64,000 bases of DNA from Pyrocephalus nanus. Taxonomy: Eukaryota; Chordata; Aves; Passeriformes; Tyrannidae. The DNA is taken from NCBI GenBank assembly GCA_038380795.1, contig CM076270.1:10415001-10479000 (forward strand), in the 5' to 3' direction. Within the stretch, counting starts at the first letter, position 1. Each line of letters begins with the position of its first letter. The notes beneath the pieces are model-generated. The model saw only the letters and a program-made list of their open reading frames with translations. It did not search any database and had not been told where the DNA came from. Made by a program: the position numbers and the translations under genes. This document shows, piece after piece, positions 24,409 through 37,517 of the stretch.

Positions 24409-24482
24409 TGTCCTGTGCTTTACAAGTGGGGAAGATGACAATCCTTGTCCTAAAGAGTCTGCAGTCCAAGGCAGACAAATGT
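24409..24482 (+). repeat. Ancient L2/L3-type LINE 3' relic
   Basis: The string ctgtgctttacaagtggg, then agatgacaatccttgtcc and taaagagtctgcagtccaag with a gcagacaaa end, parallels the remembered L3/L2-like consensus 'GACAGTCCCTGCCCCAAAGAGCTTACAGTCTAA ... GACAAA'. Similarity extends over about 70 bases with no large gap, which is better than chance-looking matches elsewhere. These elements are CR1-clade LINEs active before the amniote radiation. Confidence 0.5.
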
Positions 24483-27400
24483 GCACTTGAGAGTTGGGGA
24501 AGGGTCAGCACGGGCATTGCTGGAGATCAAAGTCCAGATAAAGTAGATTGCTGGAAGAGAAGGGCTTCTGCAGTGGGAGTTGTGGGTGATGAAAAAGGTG
24601 TTTAAGGTGCTGGAGGAGTGGATAGACAGAGGCAGGTAAATTGGTATGGAAGGAGGTGAGAAGACCTGAAAGGAAGGAAGGTTGAAGAGGAGGGTAGAAA
24701 GTGAGAAAAGGAGTAGGAGGAAAAAAAAAGAGCAGCAAGTCTGCTGTAGGAGGGGATGCTGTAGATGAGAGTTGAGATGACCTTAATGTCTCTTCGTTGT
24801 GTGTTAAAAGCTATGCCATAACTCAGCTACCGCAATTAGTCATCTCCTTGTGTATGCAGTACCAGTTTCTTCCCTGAGTGGAATGTACTGGTCCTGGCTA
24901 GAGTCCAATGCTAGATCTTTTGACCAGGGGTGCTGGGTGGTTACATCCTGCCTGTATTGATGTATGTAATATGGGTAGGTTTTGAATGCAGCAGCCTGCG
25001 CTTTAGTGACATCCGATGGGATAAGGGTGGGATCAGTGGCTTATGTTGCAACAAACCCACTCCCCAAGTCTTTTTGTATTAACTTCCATGGAGCTGAGCT
25101 GGGAAAACTCACTGGTTGTCAGGTTCATATGTATGCAGCTTTCAGTTCCCTAAAAAGACCTTGGGCCTTCCAGAGCTTCCTTAGATGTTTTGTTTCATCC
25201 TTAAAGACTGAAGAAGTCAAGGAAGAATTTGCTGTCACCAACCTGATTTTCCTTTCTCTGATTTTTTTTTTTTTAAGTGGTTATTCTTAATGTTTGGCAT
25301 TTATATGCTGGCAGGTAACTGTAGACTGAAAAGTCCACAGGGTTCCTGAAGCAGCAGTAGTAGCTTCACCTAAAGCCTTTCTCTCCACAGTGTGATCTGC
25401 CTCCATCTTTTTTTTTTCTGGGGCTCGTGTCTGATCCTCATCTATTTTTTGTGCCTCCTTTTACTGCTGATCCTTTTCAGATCTTCTTTCTGATTTGTCA
25501 TTTCCTCTACAAAGTAGTCCCCCATCCTTCTAGTCCTTTCCTAATTGCCCATTAGTTGGACTCAAGTCTTTTGTGGCCAGTAAAAGGCGTGGGAACATGA
25601 AGGACATCTCCTCTAGAGCTCAGTCCATCTACTGTCATGGCATGCTGTTCCAGCAGGAGAGAAACCTGAGTTTAGAACATCTGAAATAGCCCATTATCTC
25701 CACTCATTTCTTGCAGTCCATAATTTGAGGGGTGGGAAAGTGAGGGGAAGAGGAGGCAAGTCACTCTAAACATGACTCATCCCATAATAGATCAATACAA
25801 AATGTTCCATTGCATTTTCATTGCCAAAAATTACTCCTGGCTGCCACCCCCCTTCTGTGAGATGCTGCGGAGGTTTTCTTGCTAGGCCTAGTGGTGGTGT
25901 CTCTTGGTGCATGTAGGTTGGTGCCTTGGCCAGCCCAGCAAAAGGGTGTCTGAGTTTTGGTTCAGACCTCACGTTCTGAGTGGGCTGAGGTCGAGTGTGG
26001 TGGATATGACCTGCTTTCAGAGGGGAAAGAGATTCCTGGCTGCTCTCAGGAGATTTCATGTTGCTCGAGGCTTGGAGCAGACCTGTTTGACGAGAGGAGT
26101 CACTCCCAGCCTCCCCCTTTGGGAGGGTTGCCAACACATGTGTAACGTATAAGGCAATATAAAGAGACATAGTAGAAAATAACAGGGGGTATCTGCCAGC
26201 AGCCCCTTTGGGCTGGTGCCACTGATCACTCCCTTGGACTGACAAGATATTTCAGTGATGTGGCCTTGCTGTTTGCAGTGATGAGGTGGAGATGGAGATG
26301 CTGGGCATTCTCTTGCCTGCAGCTGTTTACAGAGTCTTGGGATTTTGAAGTATGTTTAGGGCAGTGATTCTGCTGTCTGTTTACTGACCAGTAAGGGTCG
26401 AAGCTTGCCCACAGCTGCACAGATGTTGCCAGATGTATATAATTACTTGTATGCAACTATATGTACAAATATGGTAAGGCAAAAATCTGATCCAAGTTTC
26501 CTGATTGCATTTGTCCTGCCTTTCTTCCTGGAATCTTCGGGAGCAGTTTTGTGGACAGCCCTACTGGAACAGTTAGCCATGATTGTTTTGGTGCAAAGGA
26601 GAGGGCTCTTCACTGGGGCCCTTTCCTCCAGGTGGGACCTATCTGTGGCTCTCACCTGGAATGGCAAGCACCCCGTGTGCCTGTGAATGGGATGGGGAGG
26701 GGAGTATCACTAGCCTGACCTCAGCAGCCTCTTTAAAAGGCTGCAAAGGATTTGCAGTTACACCACATCTTCCACCTGCCACAATCAAGGCCTTGATCTG
26801 CTGGTAAACTTGCAACACTGCTTTAATAAACCCCACCACTAACAGGGTTTTGTTGGGAGAAACTCAACCTATGAGGAAGGTGGCCGAGTTCATGAGCATG
26901 TGCTCCTGACAGTGTTAGTACAAACAACACCAATGGCATTTCTGCTTTATCCTGCACTGGGAGAAGGTCCTCAGAGGAGTTGGGCTGTGTGGGGTTCTGC
27001 ACTGTGGTGTTCCACGAGGCCAGGGACAGTACCCAGGAAGTTCAGCAGTCCCTGGTGAGCTGTGTAAGTAGCTGCTGCCTCGCTTTGGAGCTGCTGTCAC
27101 AGAAACTGAATGTTACAGGATCCAGGGCAGACACACACAAATGTGTTTACAGAGCAAATAAAGGCGGGAGAGAAAAAAGGAAAAGCCTCAGAGTGGCTTT
27201 AGGTGTTTTTTAAGTGGCAAAGCTGAGAAATTCCTGAGCATATGCAATTAATGTCTGTTTAAACAGAAACTTCTTTAATAGCTGAAATATCAGCTCCTAC
27301 AGAAGAGCTTTCCTGGTGGGTCTTTTTCATCTCTAACCGCCTGCCCTGCCGGAGTGTGCGGGGGGGATGTCTCCGAAGGTGCTGGGCTTGGTGTTTTCGG

Positions 27401-27990
27401 TTAGGCTTGTTAGGTGTTTGCAAAGGGCGATGCCTGCCTTCATTCCTGGCTTGCTTCCACATCTCTGATTGTGTAGAGGTAAAAGTGGTAAATTCTTACG
27501 AAAACTCGCCCGTTTGGGTCACAAGGGTCCCATGCCTGATGTTGTTTTGGTGGTATGTCATTTGGCACCATCATGTGTGTACATGGGTATATACATTTAA
27601 GTACATGTTATAAGTATATACAGCAGTTGAGAGGGGCAGGTATAGCACACTGGTATTTCTCAGGGCTTTGAACAAGATACCAAGATGTTGTTATTTACTC
27701 GAATTCTGAAGGAATACCGTGCAGAATGGGCTAAAGGGCTTCTCTCCCATTGGAGCTGTGCATGCTGTGTCTGTGAGCAGGCTGTTATCTGAGCAGCAGT
27801 TCTGTGAAGGTGTCGGAGTAAAACCTCTTTGAAAAAAGGGTACATGGTGGAGGCAGAGCAGGATGGTAGCAGAATCTTTTCAGGCTTGACCTGCCCATTA
27901 AAACTTCACAGGGTCTTACTGGCTGTATGGATGTCAAAGCAGCAGCCTGCTGCTGTGGAATGATGCTGTTTGTGTGTATTTAATTTGATT

Positions 27991-28008
27991 AAAAAAAAAA
28001 AAAAAAAA
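27991..28008 (+). repeat. Poly(A)18 tract
   Basis: Eighteen consecutive A, preceded by taatttgatt. It is the longest A-run in the window and could be the tail of a sense-oriented retrocopy. The preceding 200 bases, however, match no transcript or repeat I recognise. Confidence 0.85.
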
Positions 28009-28065
28009 GACATGAGGATGTTTTGAACAGCCTCGTTGAGCATTGCTGTTGGCCCTCCTCATTAG

Positions 28066-28112
28066 CTACAGCAGTGACCTGGGGCTTTCTGCTTGTGCTG
28101 GAACTTGCAAAG
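28066..28112 (+). other. Candidate small exon (47 nt)
   Basis: The acceptor ggccctcctcattag (AG at 28064-28065) and a strong donor, GCAAAG|GTATGTTT (GT at 28113-28114), enclose 47 nt with two open frames. One reads YSSDLGLSACAGTCK. The 3' splice tract is pyrimidine-rich. No protein match is recognised, and small chance pairs like this are expected. Confidence 0.18.
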
Positions 28113-31100
28113 GTATGTTTTTTTCCCCTTTTCATCTTTTCCTTTTAAAAACACCATTGAAGTGCCTCTGTCATGCTTCAGCAGCAGTTGCTTCACCCTG
28201 TACTGTTGTCCACATGCTCATTGGAGGCTCCTTTGTTACTTTGACATGGAGCGAGCTGTGAGGAGTGGTCTGTAGGACCGGCTTCAGTGGGGCTGTACCT
28301 CACCCAAGCTCGGTGGTGCATGGGGCCCGGTCCCCAGCAGGTGTGAATGGCAAAGTGGGGTACCTCACAGCCTGTTTTGTCAAGGCTGTTCCTCTCTGAA
28401 TGTAAAGAAACCATGTTGAACTCCTTGCATTTTATGAGGCTTTGAAAGCTTGACATGGACATGATGTTCCTTCCTGAGTCGTAGCTGTTGGATCTCTCGG
28501 TGCAGTTCTTTTGTTGCTTCTGAGTGCTGGAAATGATGTGGTTCAAACATTTCAGAGTTTGCTCAAGCTACATTCTCCTTGTAATATCTCTTTTTCCCTG
28601 GAAAAACAGATGGGGATATTTATTCCTCTCTCCCTGCTTTCCTTTCTCCCCACCCAACCTTGACACTGTCCCGCTGTTGTGGATCACTTGTGTCATGCAC
28701 CAGTGTAGCATATGTCCCTTGAGAACACACCAGTCATTGCTGATTTGTCTCAAATCATTGTCATTGCAGTCTTGAATACCCACATTAAGCAGGTGGAGCT
28801 GATACAATCACTTCCAACGCAGCTGACAGCAGCTGGGTCAGAGCCTTTCTCAGTGTTTCCTGCCAGAGGAGAAAATAAAGCACACGTGAAGGCAAAACAC
28901 ACAAGTTTTCCCCTTTGTCTCCCCTCCCCGGCCCCCAAGTCATGGTTTCCGCAACAACAAAGAAGTCTCAGCCAATTGGTTTCACAGAAGAGGCTGAATT
29001 TCCTAGAGTCAACGTTTCCATGTCTGAAAAAGTTTTTAAAAATTAAAACAACAACAAAAAAGAGACAGGCAGCGAGGCTGCATGTGGTCTGGCAGGCAGC
29101 CAAGCAAGGAGTGCTCTTTGGGGTTATTATTAGGCAGATAACTGTATCAAGAGCTTAAATATCACCCTGGGTCTGACGGCTGCGGTGCTCTGTGTGAAAT
29201 GCTGATGCACGTTTCATACATGTGAGAGAATGTATTGTACTACCTGAAGCCACTTCTTAAAAACATTTTTATTTTTCCTTTTCCCTTGCACTAACTTGGG
29301 TGCCAGTAGAACTCCTGGGAAATGCTTCATGGGGAGCTTTTGCTGGTTTAGGCCTTGCAAATGCTTTTCCTGCTAGCAGGTCTGAGTTTCTGCCTCAGAT
29401 GGGAAACATGCCTAGACTTTGTATGTGTCAGACTGAGGTGTCCCTGAGGGAACTGGACTGCCTTGAAGATCTTCTAACCCCTTCTCAGGACCTATCTCAG
29501 CTAAGAGGAAGTTTTGAGGCCTACGGGTTCTGAAAGTTGTATGTGTACAGAGGGGTGCTCAGGGGTGTGGGGAGACCCTGTCACCCACACTGCAGTGCCC
29601 TGTAGCAGAGGGGACACGTGGGGTGTGAAGGGACAGGCTTTTGATGATCTTTGAGAATTGAGATGGAGCACGTAACACACTGGAGGAGCAGAAGTTGATG
29701 GAGAGCTGCACAGGGCAGGATGATAGGACAGAGCTTCTGGCTGGGAAGTTTCTTCTCAAGTACTCAAGACCAGCAGAAGAATGTCTGTTTGTAATGCTGC
29801 TAGATACCATGTATCTGTCTGTGTTCCCATCTATAGACGGTATGTGCAAGGCTATATATAAACGCTGTGATGGCTGGTATTTTGGCTGATACACTCACAG
29901 TTTTGTGCCACATTGAGAGATTTAAAAATATCCCTCTGTTCCAGGAACATCTATACCGTGGCAGATGTCATCTGGTGTGGGGAGTGGCTTCTGAAAAGGG
30001 AGCACAACATTATTACTATGAGCCTTAGTAGTCTATTAGAATATTTATTGCTTCAATGCCACCATAAGACATGTGAGGTGTGTTATTTCTGCCTGTCAGA
30101 GTTTTTTCACACATGCAGGCAGGCAGCATCTGTCATTCCTCTCCCTGCGAGTCACTAGCTTTCATTCTCAATGAACTTTCTTTCCAGCTGGAAGGAAGGC
30201 AAAATAAAGGCATCAGAGCTGATGAGAAAGAAATTCATCAACTTTTTTTTTTTGCCTTGGAGTTGTGCTTCTGAGGGGCTGTCTTGAATTTGGGTCCTTC
30301 TTGGCCAAGACACAGTCACCTCATGCTTGCCGTTGTTTTATTTCAAGGCGAGTCTGTCGACCTGTTGTGTCAGGCCCTGCGGAAACCTGGTATGAGTCAG
30401 AGCCGTCTCTGTTGCATGAGACAAAGAGTAGGATAGGAAACAAGTGAGAAATGACTTGCTCAGGACTTTCTTTTGGGACTAGCTCTCAAGTTCCCCAGGC
30501 CTCAATTCATCAGCTGAGGACCTGGCAGCACTGCCTCATCCCTGAGACCTGTCAGAGTGTGAGCAAGTCCTGTTTTTGTGTTTTCTCACAGAACTGTGGT
30601 GTTTTTGTGGTGGCTGTGAAGCATTGGCTGTGCCAGCCATGTTGTGGAAGTGCTCAGAGGGTGAATGCTGGCATCACCAGCAAACTCTGCTTGTACCTGC
30701 AGGGGTAATTCTCCATTGCTCACGCTTAGGACTGGGATTGGGTGGAGTCTTTAACTGGAAGGGCTGGAGAACGTGTTAAGGTTTGTCGCTCTATTGTAGA
30801 GAGTTCCTGGACCTGTAGAGAAAATAAGGTAGTTAAAAAAGGCAACAGAAATGCGAGAAGTCACACCATAACCTTGACCTGGGTTTTGAGTTACCCTCAA
30901 GGTATCAGTGCTCTGTTCAAACCTTCCTCTGGGAGCTGGCATGGGATGCTTGTCCTGTAACCAAAAGCAGGGGAGCCAAAACTTTCCCTTCTGTGTTGGG
31001 TGAGGATGTTGTTGGTTTGGATGTGGGTTCATTGGTGAGGGGAGAAAATGATCAGTGGAGCAGCAAAGGTGAGTAAAGTGGAATTAGAAACTTTACGTGA

Positions 31101-31716
31101 AGATTGGCCAAGTAGGAAGAATCTCTGTGGTGCTTATTACTTGACTGAGCCCATCAGGTGTGTCATGTTCCCTGCTCAGTTTGCTTGTGGCTTGGTAGGG
31201 TGTTGTCAATACTGGCCAGACATCCTTGTCTGCCAGCTCTTTGCAGAGTTGTGGTGTTATTCAGAGTGTATTCAGAGGCTGGAGGTAGCCTGGAGCTCCA
31301 CAAAACTGGCCTTGTGAGTCACCATTGCTCTGACACTTGTGCCTTGGCAGGTGTTGAACGGCCAGAGAGTTTCTGATTCCTGGTCAAGAACAACCCAAGA
31401 GCAGAAGAGTATTTTGGGTTTACACCTGCTGGAGACATAAGGGGCTGTTGGGTCTGGATCAAGGTAGAACCTCAAGTTTTTTTATCACTTTAATGATGGA
31501 CTGAACAATGTCAGAAGTAGAGGGATGTTTGTAGGGTTTTTCTGTGGATCTCCTGTTTCTTGCATCTGTCCCACAGTTCTGGCCCAGACCCACTCACTCA
31601 CTCATGTCAGGCTGATGTACACAAATGATAATTAAACTGAGAATAAGCCTGGTACCTCCTTCTAACCTGGAGATGGACTTTCAATGTTTTCTTGACAGGA
31701 GAGGTGTGGCAGGGAC

Positions 31717-32274
31717 ATGGCTTGGGGCTGTCTTATCCCTGCTGTAGCTGGGGATGGGCCCTACAGCAGTGACACTGGGTCAGTTCAAACGGTGTCCATC
31801 CAGCCTAGGGTCCACCTCCGCCCATGGCCAGCAGCAGATGCCGAGGGAAGGCTCTCAGCTTCCCCACATGGCTGGCAGAGAGGGATGACTGCAGTGAGCC
31901 CTGACCTTGCTCACCGCCCTTCCAACTGTGGCCTTGCAAAAACCCCGAGCATCTGTGGTGTGGCCCGACCGGCAGATGAAACACAAAATACACAGAAAGC
32001 TTTGGTGGTGTGGGCGTGTGTTGGGAGAGCAGAGAGGAGGGGGGTGGAAAAGTATCTCCGGTGTCGCCTCACTGGGTGCCAGGAAGTGGCCCAGCATTGG
32101 GATGAAAGACGAGGAGGGTCTGGCTGTGGTGGGGTCGGGGGAGCCGGCAGCCCCGGCGTGGCGGCACATTCTGTACATTCTGCAGCCCTGCAGCACGTGG
32201 GGCCATCAGCAGCCTTCGGCTGTGCTGCCAGGCATCCAGCCCAGCTGGTATTTTGTTATCCTCATACCTGCTAA
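31717..32274 (+). other. 185-codon open frame in a GC-richer patch, probably not coding
   Basis: This is the longest + strand open frame. Its ATG has a favourable context (G at -3, G at +4), and an acceptor-like ttttcttgacag lies 19-30 bases upstream. The product is rich in A, G, R, W, C and H, with no transmembrane run, signal peptide or domain that I can see. Overlapping frames are also open (137 codons on +, 113 on -), which points to GC content rather than selection. The patch holds 17 CpGs in 31801-32220, well above its surroundings, so a weak CpG-rich regulatory patch or an unannotated transcript is also possible. Confidence 0.15.
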
Positions 32275-35200
32275 GTCTCTCTTTTTACCCTTTTATTTAT
32301 CCCCCCTCCCCCGCACTTAACTGAGGTGCACTTGTTTATCCATTGGGCTCTACAGCCTATAAACAGAATGTCTCTCTGTTTCCTTTCAGCCCAGTAACAC
32401 TAAACTGTTTTGGGTACAGATAACGCTTTTGAAACCCCTCTCCTGGCTGAATGAGCCCTGTGTGGGTCATAGCCAGCTCCAGATGAGACAGCACATGCTC
32501 GTATGTATATGCATATGTATCCAATAGGGATGTGGTATGAGTTGGCCACAGTGAACAAATTCACGTGCCTGTAAAGGAAGTAAGCGCATGTTTTAGGCAG
32601 GGTGGCTGAAACAAGACACCAGTTTAAACCGGATCCTGAATATACAGTTTGTAAAAACAAGCTATTGTATAAAACCCTAGCCCTGTGAAACCTTTTGGGG
32701 GAAAAAATTCTGCAGTTTATTTTGTTTAAATGTCGCTTCCTAAAGACTGTCTCACTATGCCGGAGTCCTGGATACTGAGAGCCTGACGGTGAAGCAGAGC
32801 ATATGGAAAGGCATTGCATTAAGTAGTGCTTTTAATGTAGTGATATTTTGAATGGAGGGAAAAAATCAGAAAAGTACTAACACTGTATTTCAATAAGTTT
32901 TCTCCCTTCATTGTTCAGGCTGTGAGAAAGCAGTGAGGATAAAGGTCACTCTTACGAAGCACTTTTTGATCTGGGACCTTGCAATCACAAATACTAATAA
33001 TAAGCAAAGTGGAGTTTTGAGATATTCAGGGTCTTAGCCTTAACGTTCAAGATGTTCAGTGATTTCTACTGGTTGTGATCTTGTTGTAAGCTCTGAGATA
33101 TATGAAGTCTTTTATAGCCTCTGCTCCCTTAAATCTCTTAATTTCCTTTAATATTGAGTCTTTTATTTAAAATAAACTTAAGTTTCTTGGCCTTGTGGCT
33201 GTTTTGGAAAGTTTTGGAAAAAGGACTCTTTTTTCCCAAACAGGAGGCTTTAAAAACACACATTTTTATTGGATTGGTTTTTAAGCTACCAACTCTGGGG
33301 CTGGACAGATGACTTCTGAACGCTTGAAGATGAAAAGCAGAAAAGAAGTGAATGATGTCTACTTTTTCTTAGGTCAGTGTGCCCTTAGTTCAAGATAATT
33401 GTGAATGAGAGCTCGTGTAGTTGTAAAAGTTCTAAGCTTCTACCCACCACTTAAACCAGGTTGTCAGATCAACATATCTCGTTTACAGAGATGTGCTCTG
33501 GATCTGTTACTGAGACGTGGTTCAGAATAGCTATTGAGGAACAAGTTGTTCTGCCACAGCTCTTCTGTGAGCACTTTGTGTGCATGCAGCTTCATTCCAA
33601 AATGAACATGCCTTTTTTTGACTAAGTTCAGGCTATTTTGGAAGGGGGAGGAAGCTAAAACATGGAGGGAAAAAAAGCTCTGTTCATCCAGAAATAAAGT
33701 GATTTGCATGGGGCATATTTTCTGTGAGTTTTCTGAAGTTGCTACCTACCTGGGTGGGTAGATCTCAAGCCATGTGACTGGCCTTGAAATTTTTGCAATT
33801 CATTTTACTGTAGCAGAGAGTCCTTAGGAGATCAGCTGTTTTCTATAAAAAGCTGGATGATGCTGATTTTAATAGGGGGGTCATGCTTGGCACATGGTCC
33901 TTTTGTATGAGCAGGCTGGGTGAGTGATGGGGCACGCTGGCACTGGTTGCATAAGGATTTGACACAAATGAATTGGGTGATGAATCTAAAGTTCCACCTG
34001 CCATACAGATGCCATTTAAATAAAGATGTTCCCCTGATCGCAAAAGCATTTACCCATCACAAGGACTGGCAGTGCTGGGTAATATTTAAGCTGTTTTGCT
34101 TAGCTCATGGAAAATAGGAGTAGATTTCAGTTGTTGCCTTTCTGGGTGGGCAGTGTGACATTGCCAGCGGTCACGGGCCTCTTGGACAGTGAGAAACTCT
34201 CAGGGAGCTGGTGGCTGGTGGAGCAGGCGGCGCTGGAGCTGATGGTCTCCTGCAGAAACCTGGGCATGTGAAGTAGACTGTCCCTAGAGACTGCTGGGAC
34301 AGTGGGGAATGTTGAGATTGTTTTGCTTTCCCACAGTGCTGTGTAAGCCCTCCTGCCACCCCTTTAGTGTGGTGTTACCGAGGTGCTATTACTTCTTTGG
34401 TAACACGTTCACATCCCCTCATCTCATGTTTCTCAGGAGAAAGTGGATCCAAATGGTGCAAGATCTGTAACTGGGCAGGTTGCCAGCTCACGTGTTGGCA
34501 TTCAGATCAGAGGGATCGATTGCATCAGTGGCAGAGCTTCCTCTTCCCTCTGCCACACCTGGCAGCTGCAGCAGGGCTTGTTGCTCACCTCACACAAGCA
34601 GTGTGGCACCTCCAAAGTGATCCCAACCTTTTTTTTCCGCCTTTTGGAAAGAGGCAGAGCAGGACTGAAGGGGAAGGCTAAAGCTGGACCTGTTGGTGGG
34701 CGCTTAAAATATTGATGTATGCTGTAGAAACTTCTGTGATCAGGAGAGCTTCTGAAGAGGGAGGAAAACAAAAAGTATTGCGTCTATGTGTAGGAGAGGG
34801 ATGTTAGAACAACACCTTCACTTCTCCCTGCCAGAAGTCACTCTGGATATAAGTTGGTTCTCCCCCCTATTGTCCCTGTGTCCGAGCAGTTGCTGGTTGT
34901 CCTGGCTGTCTTTTGAAGTGGTCTCTGTGGTTAAAGCTGCTTCATGCATCAAAATCAAGAGCTGTGGGTTTCCCTCTTTTGTATCATGTAGAGAAGTTCA
35001 CCTTCCCCACTGCTCACCTTGGTGCTCTCATCTGACAGGACCGAGCAGTGTGTGGTTTGTGCTCGAGCAGGAAGATGAACTGGGCTGAAAATCATAACTA
35101 TTGTCATTAACATGCCTTGAAGAGGACAGAAATTGCCTTTGTATTGTGTAAAACATTTTCTGATGCTCCAGGAGGCTGAGGAGGTGATGTGGCACAATCT

Positions 35201-35940
35201 TCAACCTTTTTTGGCTTTGTGGCTGAATTTTGTTCACAACACAAGGAACTTGTTAGGTTAAAAACTTCAGTTCTAAACCTTGCACTCCTGATTTCTGTGT
35301 ATTAGCCTGGAGCAGCTTTAGAAGATTTGTCTGGTGTATGTTCCTGATGCCTGAGCTGCTCTGCCTCTTGGGGCATTTAATAGCAGGAAGGACATGGTGT
35401 CAAATGTGAAAAAGCTTGGTAAAATACAAAAGAGAACAGCTGTTTCTAATGCGTTCAGCAATGCTGATTGACAAGTGGTAGAAAAGAGAGGATGTATAGG
35501 CTAGTCATCTGAGTAGGTAGTTTCACTGCATTATTGAAACATTTGGGTGAAGGAAATGTATTTGAGTAGTGCTGCTGCATAAGAGAATAAAGGCAGTGTT
35601 GCTTCAAACCAGAGGAGAAAGATAAACTGATTGGTTTCCTTTCTCCTCCACCCTCTTGTTAAAGTGGAAAAAGTAATCTGGTTTGAAAAATGTCATTTGG
35701 GTAAAGAAAAAAAAAACAACCAACCAAAAACTCGAAGCAAGCATTTACTACATTGTGTGGTGGGTGGGATTGTGGTACCTACAGAAAAACAATGCTTGAG
35801 AGCTGGATTGGCACAGGAAGGAGTGGAGGTGAGAAATGTGCTAGGGCTGGATGTGGCACAGTCAGTAGTTCTACTATGGAAACAAGGTAGTGTAAATGTT
35901 TCCTCCTCCCAAAACTGAGATGTCCTGATTCTGTCCACTG
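32275..35940. other. Noncoding stretch, no gene recognised
   Basis: No gene is recognised. The 32880-33200 part is AT-rich with several aataataag/ttaaataa strings. A pyrimidine-rich acceptor, ctcatctcatgtttctcag, ends at 34436 and is followed by an open frame to 34715 (start EKVDPNGARSVTGQVASS), but no good donor or stop context makes it an exon. An A10 run lies at 35707-35716. Confidence 0.5.
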
Positions 35941-36118
35941 GTTATTATTATAAAGAGAGTTATAAATATAACCCTATTTATATTTATTATTTTTATATTT
36001 ATAAATTTACTTACATTTATTATAGATTATATATATTATATAATTTATATTTATTATATTTAAAAATATAAATATGACCCTCTTACATTATTTATATAAT
36101 AATATAAATATAACCCTG
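35941..36118. repeat. AT-rich tract with three TATAAATATRACCCT copies
   Basis: About 178 bases of nearly pure A/T, interrupted by a 15-mer that recurs three times: tataaatataaccct at 35961-35975, tataaatatgaccct at 36067-36081 and tataaatataaccct at 36103-36117. Spacings are 106 and 36 bases. Between the copies are ATTTATAT-type repeats able to form many hairpins. It may be an expanded AT-rich minisatellite or an unstable or matrix-attachment-like sequence. It lies about 70 bases from the 3' end of an antisense CR1. Confidence 0.75.
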
Positions 36119-36186
36119 GGAAAAAATACAAGCTAATGTGAGCAGAAGATTATTTTGGAGTCTGAAAGAAGGGATGTGCAAGTCTT

Positions 36187-36356
36187 AAAATCTTTGAATG
36201 GTTTGGAAGGAATGATAAAGACTATCTGGTTCCAACATCCCTGTCAAAGACAGGGACACCTTCCACTGGACCAGGCTGCTCAGAGCCTGATCCATCTGGG
36301 CTTGGACACTCCAGGGGTGGTGGAAGCCTTGTCAAAGTGCTTCCAGCCATCACTGG
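36187..36356 (-). mobile_element. CR1 LINE 3' fragment (antisense)
   Basis: The + strand reads as the reverse complement of a CR1 3' region: gaatggtttggaagg, then atctggttccaacatccctg, then cagggacaccttccactgga and ccaggctgctcagagcctga, then ggacactccagggg. These are the diagnostic phrases of avian CR1 3' ends, including the caccttccac and ggttgctcagagcc blocks. The copy is 5'-truncated, as most CR1 copies are. The terminal 8-bp repeats are decayed, and similarity fades after about 36320. CR1 mobilises by target-primed reverse transcription using its own endonuclease/RT, none of which is present here. Confidence 0.88.
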
Positions 36357-37517
36357 TGGAGCAGAGGTTGTTGCTGTGCAGAGTTCAAAACTAGTTCTTG
36401 GGTGGAAACTGCTAATGTTTTTGCATGGGGGAAAAATTCAGAAGGATACCCTGCCTTCCATAAACCCCCCAGGCCTCTCCAGAATCTGAACTTTCAAGCT
36501 TTCTAGTTCTTCTTTGGTTTAAGAAAAATACTGCATCGCAAAGCTCCGTCCTCTCCAAAACTCTGCTATATTGACTAAAAATCATGTCCAAGTGTTATTT
36601 CTTGGTGGTGGGAGTTCTTCCTGAGAATAAATTGATAGTAGACATCCAGGTGCTGCCTGGAGCTCTTACGCTCTCTACTCTCCACATCATTGTGTGGTTT
36701 GATGGGAAGAGATACGTAAAGTTTCTTGAGGATTTTTTTTTTTTAATGCTGGTGGATGCTGTATAATCTGTATTTTAATGTAATTCCCTTGGTCAGTTGT
36801 GCCTCTTGTCTGTTTTTTCTGTATTTTGGGACTCTAACAGTGTACAGCCTGCCTTGTTTACCCTCCTTCTCTCAGTGGCATGGCTGTGTAATTCTGTCTG
36901 GTTGATAATTTCTGGCTTCAAGCTCTTTATGCTTTCCTGCTGATTTGAGGTATCTCCTCCTCCTCCCTTCCTGATTTCCTCATTGTCTGCACCCTGCAGA
37001 CGTGCTCCTGAGATGCTGGGTGTGGGTTATGAGTTCCTGAGAAAATCTCTGGGTAATAATTAACATGTTGTAATACTGAGCCCCCCCTACTCTTCCTTCC
37101 CTGGGGTGAACTGGTGACAGTGAATATTCCCCTTGTGAGCTTGTCCTGCCTGTCCCAAAAAGAAGATATCCTTGATTGGGTTTTCTGTCTTCTTTTGTTT
37201 TCTTTTGGCTCCTCTTTGTGAGAGTACATAATGCACAAACTGCAAATAAGAGGTGGAATTGCAGACAAGGAGCTGACCTATCAGTCTCTGTTGATCTGGT
37301 TACATCCCTGCTCTGCAAGAAAACAGCTTCTTATTTAAAAGAAGATGAAAGTGAGTTATTCTGACTCAAACTGATGCAAGGATAAAACCACTCTGTGCAA
37401 ACAGATTCAGACTGGGGTCTGTTTTGAGCTTCAGAGCAAACTTGAACCCAGATATCCATGGTGGATGTGCCTGATCTGTGCTCACCTTTTCTACTTACTT
37501 CCTCCTGACCTGAGCAG
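36357..37517. other. Noncoding stretch, no gene recognised
   Basis: Unique sequence with a T12 run (36733-36744). Pyrimidine-rich DNA precedes the acceptor at 37517. Nothing else is supported. Confidence 0.55.

Larger units (their letters stand above)
24483..31698. other. Noncoding stretch, no gene recognised
   Basis: No known gene. A purine-rich tract runs at about 24600-24730 (ggagg/gaaagg repeats). T13 (25262-25274), T10 (25408-25417) and T11 (30243-30253) runs and an A18 run (27991-28008) are present. A candidate small exon at 28066-28112 is listed separately. A strong donor string, GCAAAG|GTGAGTA, occurs near 31068 but has no convincing upstream acceptor. Confidence 0.55.

Noticed and set aside
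34437..34715. Open frame after a strong acceptor (EKVDPNGARS...)
   Set aside because: No convincing donor or terminal-exon signal. Overlapping frames are also open.
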